This document shows positions 33,515-34,013 of a stretch of DNA of 34,013 nucleotides, in pieces (within the stretch, counting starts at the first letter, position 1; each line of letters opens with the position of its first letter). Source of the DNA: Pseudomonadota bacterium (GTDB taxonomy: Bacteria > Pseudomonadota > Gammaproteobacteria > Pseudomonadales > Pseudohongiellaceae); the NCBI GenBank assembly GCA_027623555.1, contig JAQBSZ010000042.1:1-34013 (forward strand), read 5' to 3'. Both the position numbers and the translations under genes were made by a program. The notes under the pieces were generated by a model. The model made no database searches. It had not been told where the DNA came from and worked only from the letters and a program-made list of their open reading frames with translations.

Positions 33515-33573
33515 GGGTCAGGTCTCCATCTGCAACTTGAGGCGTAGTCTGTGTGCAATCGGAGACCTGACCC
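33515..33573. repeat. REP-like hairpin after dbpA
   Basis: GGGTCAGGTCTCC (33515-33527) and GGAGACCTGACCC (33561-33573) are perfect 13-base inverted arms around a 33-base spacer. The spacer does not fold well. It follows the dbpA stop by 7 bases and precedes the convergent small gene. The sequence GGGTCAGGTCTCC recalls REP ends associated with RAYT transposases; no such transposase is present. Confidence 0.65.
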
Positions 33574-33586
33574 CGTGCTGGTAATC

Positions 33587-33826
33587 CTAATCGTCGCTGA
33601 TTGCTTCTACTACTAATGGATTGAATACCACCAGTCGCGGACTGATTGCATCGATGTTTTCGAAATGATCGTGCTCCCATGCTTCGCCTAAATCTTCAAT
33701 ATTGTCTGCACATCGATAGAGAAACGAGGCCAACTCGCGTAACGTATTTGGGTCGGCAACTAGTGTGGATTCACTGAGCAAAACTAGTTCAGATTCATTA
33801 TCCTGCGCGCGACCATATATTTTCAT
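33587..33826 (-). CDS. Small Imm32-like protein
   Basis: A 79-residue cytosolic acidic protein. It starts MKIYGR with ATG at 33826; an upstream TTG at 33844 is possible. The plan LSESTLVADPNTLRELASFL, then CADNIEDLG and WEHDHFENI resembles the Imm32 immunity-protein family, small proteins with an ELxxLAxFL helix and a conserved His pair, from memory of the family. No toxin gene is seen beside it. It may equally be an orphan protein of unrelated role. Confidence 0.5.
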   Translation of the reverse strand: MKIYGRAQDNESELVLLSESTLVADPNTLRELASFLYRCADNIEDLGEAWEHDHFENIDAISPRLVVFNPLVVEAISDD

Positions 33827-33900
33827 GCAGTGTCCAGTTTCCAATAGATATTAATAACTCGAAGTTTACCTGCTTTTCTCAAAAAGTACTGCCCGCATAA

Positions 33901-34013
33901 TCGGGATAGGGAGGCGCCTCACGACACCTCTCCTCCCACATCACCGGGCATACGGATCACGTACCACGGCGATTCAAATCGTATACCGTTCATCACGCCG
34001 CCAGCTGCGGCAA
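33901..34013 (-). mobile_element. Probable 3' end of a group II intron (domains V/VI), truncated by the window edge
   Basis: Read on the minus strand, 33970-33941 gives CGCCGTGGTACG, a short loop and CGTATGCCCGGTG, a bulged stem like domain V. After the linker ATGT, 33937-33909 forms a second stem: GGGAG pairs with CTCCC, GTGTC with GGCGC, closed by a GTGA (GNRA) tetraloop, like domain VI, followed by TATCCCGAT. The order and spacing match bacterial group II intron 3' ends. Domain V is shorter than the usual 34 bases and the intron-encoded protein would lie beyond the window, so this remains a good guess rather than a proof. Confidence 0.45.

Overview
The window reads as a chromosomal stretch of a marine-type gammaproteobacterium. 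This is an inference from a DbpA-type helicase, a three-gene pntAA/pntAB/pntB transhydrogenase operon, REP-like hairpins, integron cassettes and many TTG/GTG starts. The lineage cannot be fixed further by eye. Core genes look moderately GC-rich. Three stretches are clearly AT-richer (about 8.86-11.8 kb, 18.7-22.4 kb and 28.4-31.9 kb), and these carry the accessory and mobile material.

Layout. (1) 0-4.4 kb, minus strand: a lipoprotein quinoprotein dehydrogenase with an N-terminal cytochrome c domain, preceded in the same operon by a CHRD-domain protein. A terminator separates these from an upstream secreted tannase/feruloyl-esterase-like hydrolase. (2) 4.5-7.3 kb, plus strand: a divergent SRAP peptidase, a Tat-exported Gfo/Idh/MocA oxidoreductase and S-formylglutathione hydrolase. 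(3) 7.3-9.4 kb, minus strand: a HAD-UbiA fusion, a 24-codon ORF and a small lipoprotein; the last two share a duplicated leader. (4) 9.6-11.6 kb: an AT-rich segment with a flavin-dependent tryptophan-halogenase-family gene beside what looks like an integration scar (a tRNA-Leu-like 3' end and three copies of TGGTACAAC). (5) 12.0-18.6 kb, core metabolism: a 59-residue membrane protein, leuB, a convergent leuA-type gene, the pnt operon behind a good sigma70 promoter, and an RDD protein. (6) 18.7-22.4 kb: a cytochrome c, a DUF1428 protein, then a run of four minus-strand gene cassettes, each followed by an attC-like site, with no integrase in the window. Three of the four cassette genes are broken by stops or frameshifts. 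(7) 22.4-28.4 kb: a DUF454 protein, an M28 peptidase of the glutamate carboxypeptidase II type, and an FAD oxidase paired with an NhaC-family antiporter, closed by a long REP-like hairpin. (8) 28.4-32 kb: a coiled-coil TonB-like protein, a complete IS256-family element with a perfect 9-bp target duplication, the gene it interrupted, an IS6-family remnant and dispersed repeats. (9) 32.1-34.0 kb: dbpA, another REP-like hairpin, a small Imm32-like gene and what looks like the 3' end (domains V/VI) of a group II intron running off the window.

Functionally, the periplasmic side (quinoprotein, cytochrome c, tannase, Tat oxidoreductase, M28 peptidase, TonB) suggests oxidation and scavenging of environmental organic matter. 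S-formylglutathione hydrolase suggests formaldehyde detoxification, and the pnt operon supplies NADPH. The most unusual feature is the decayed integron cassette cluster. Next are the isolated halogenase beside a tRNA-like scar and the IS256 insertion that swaps only the last two codons of its host gene. I did not find a clear, wholly new multi-gene system.
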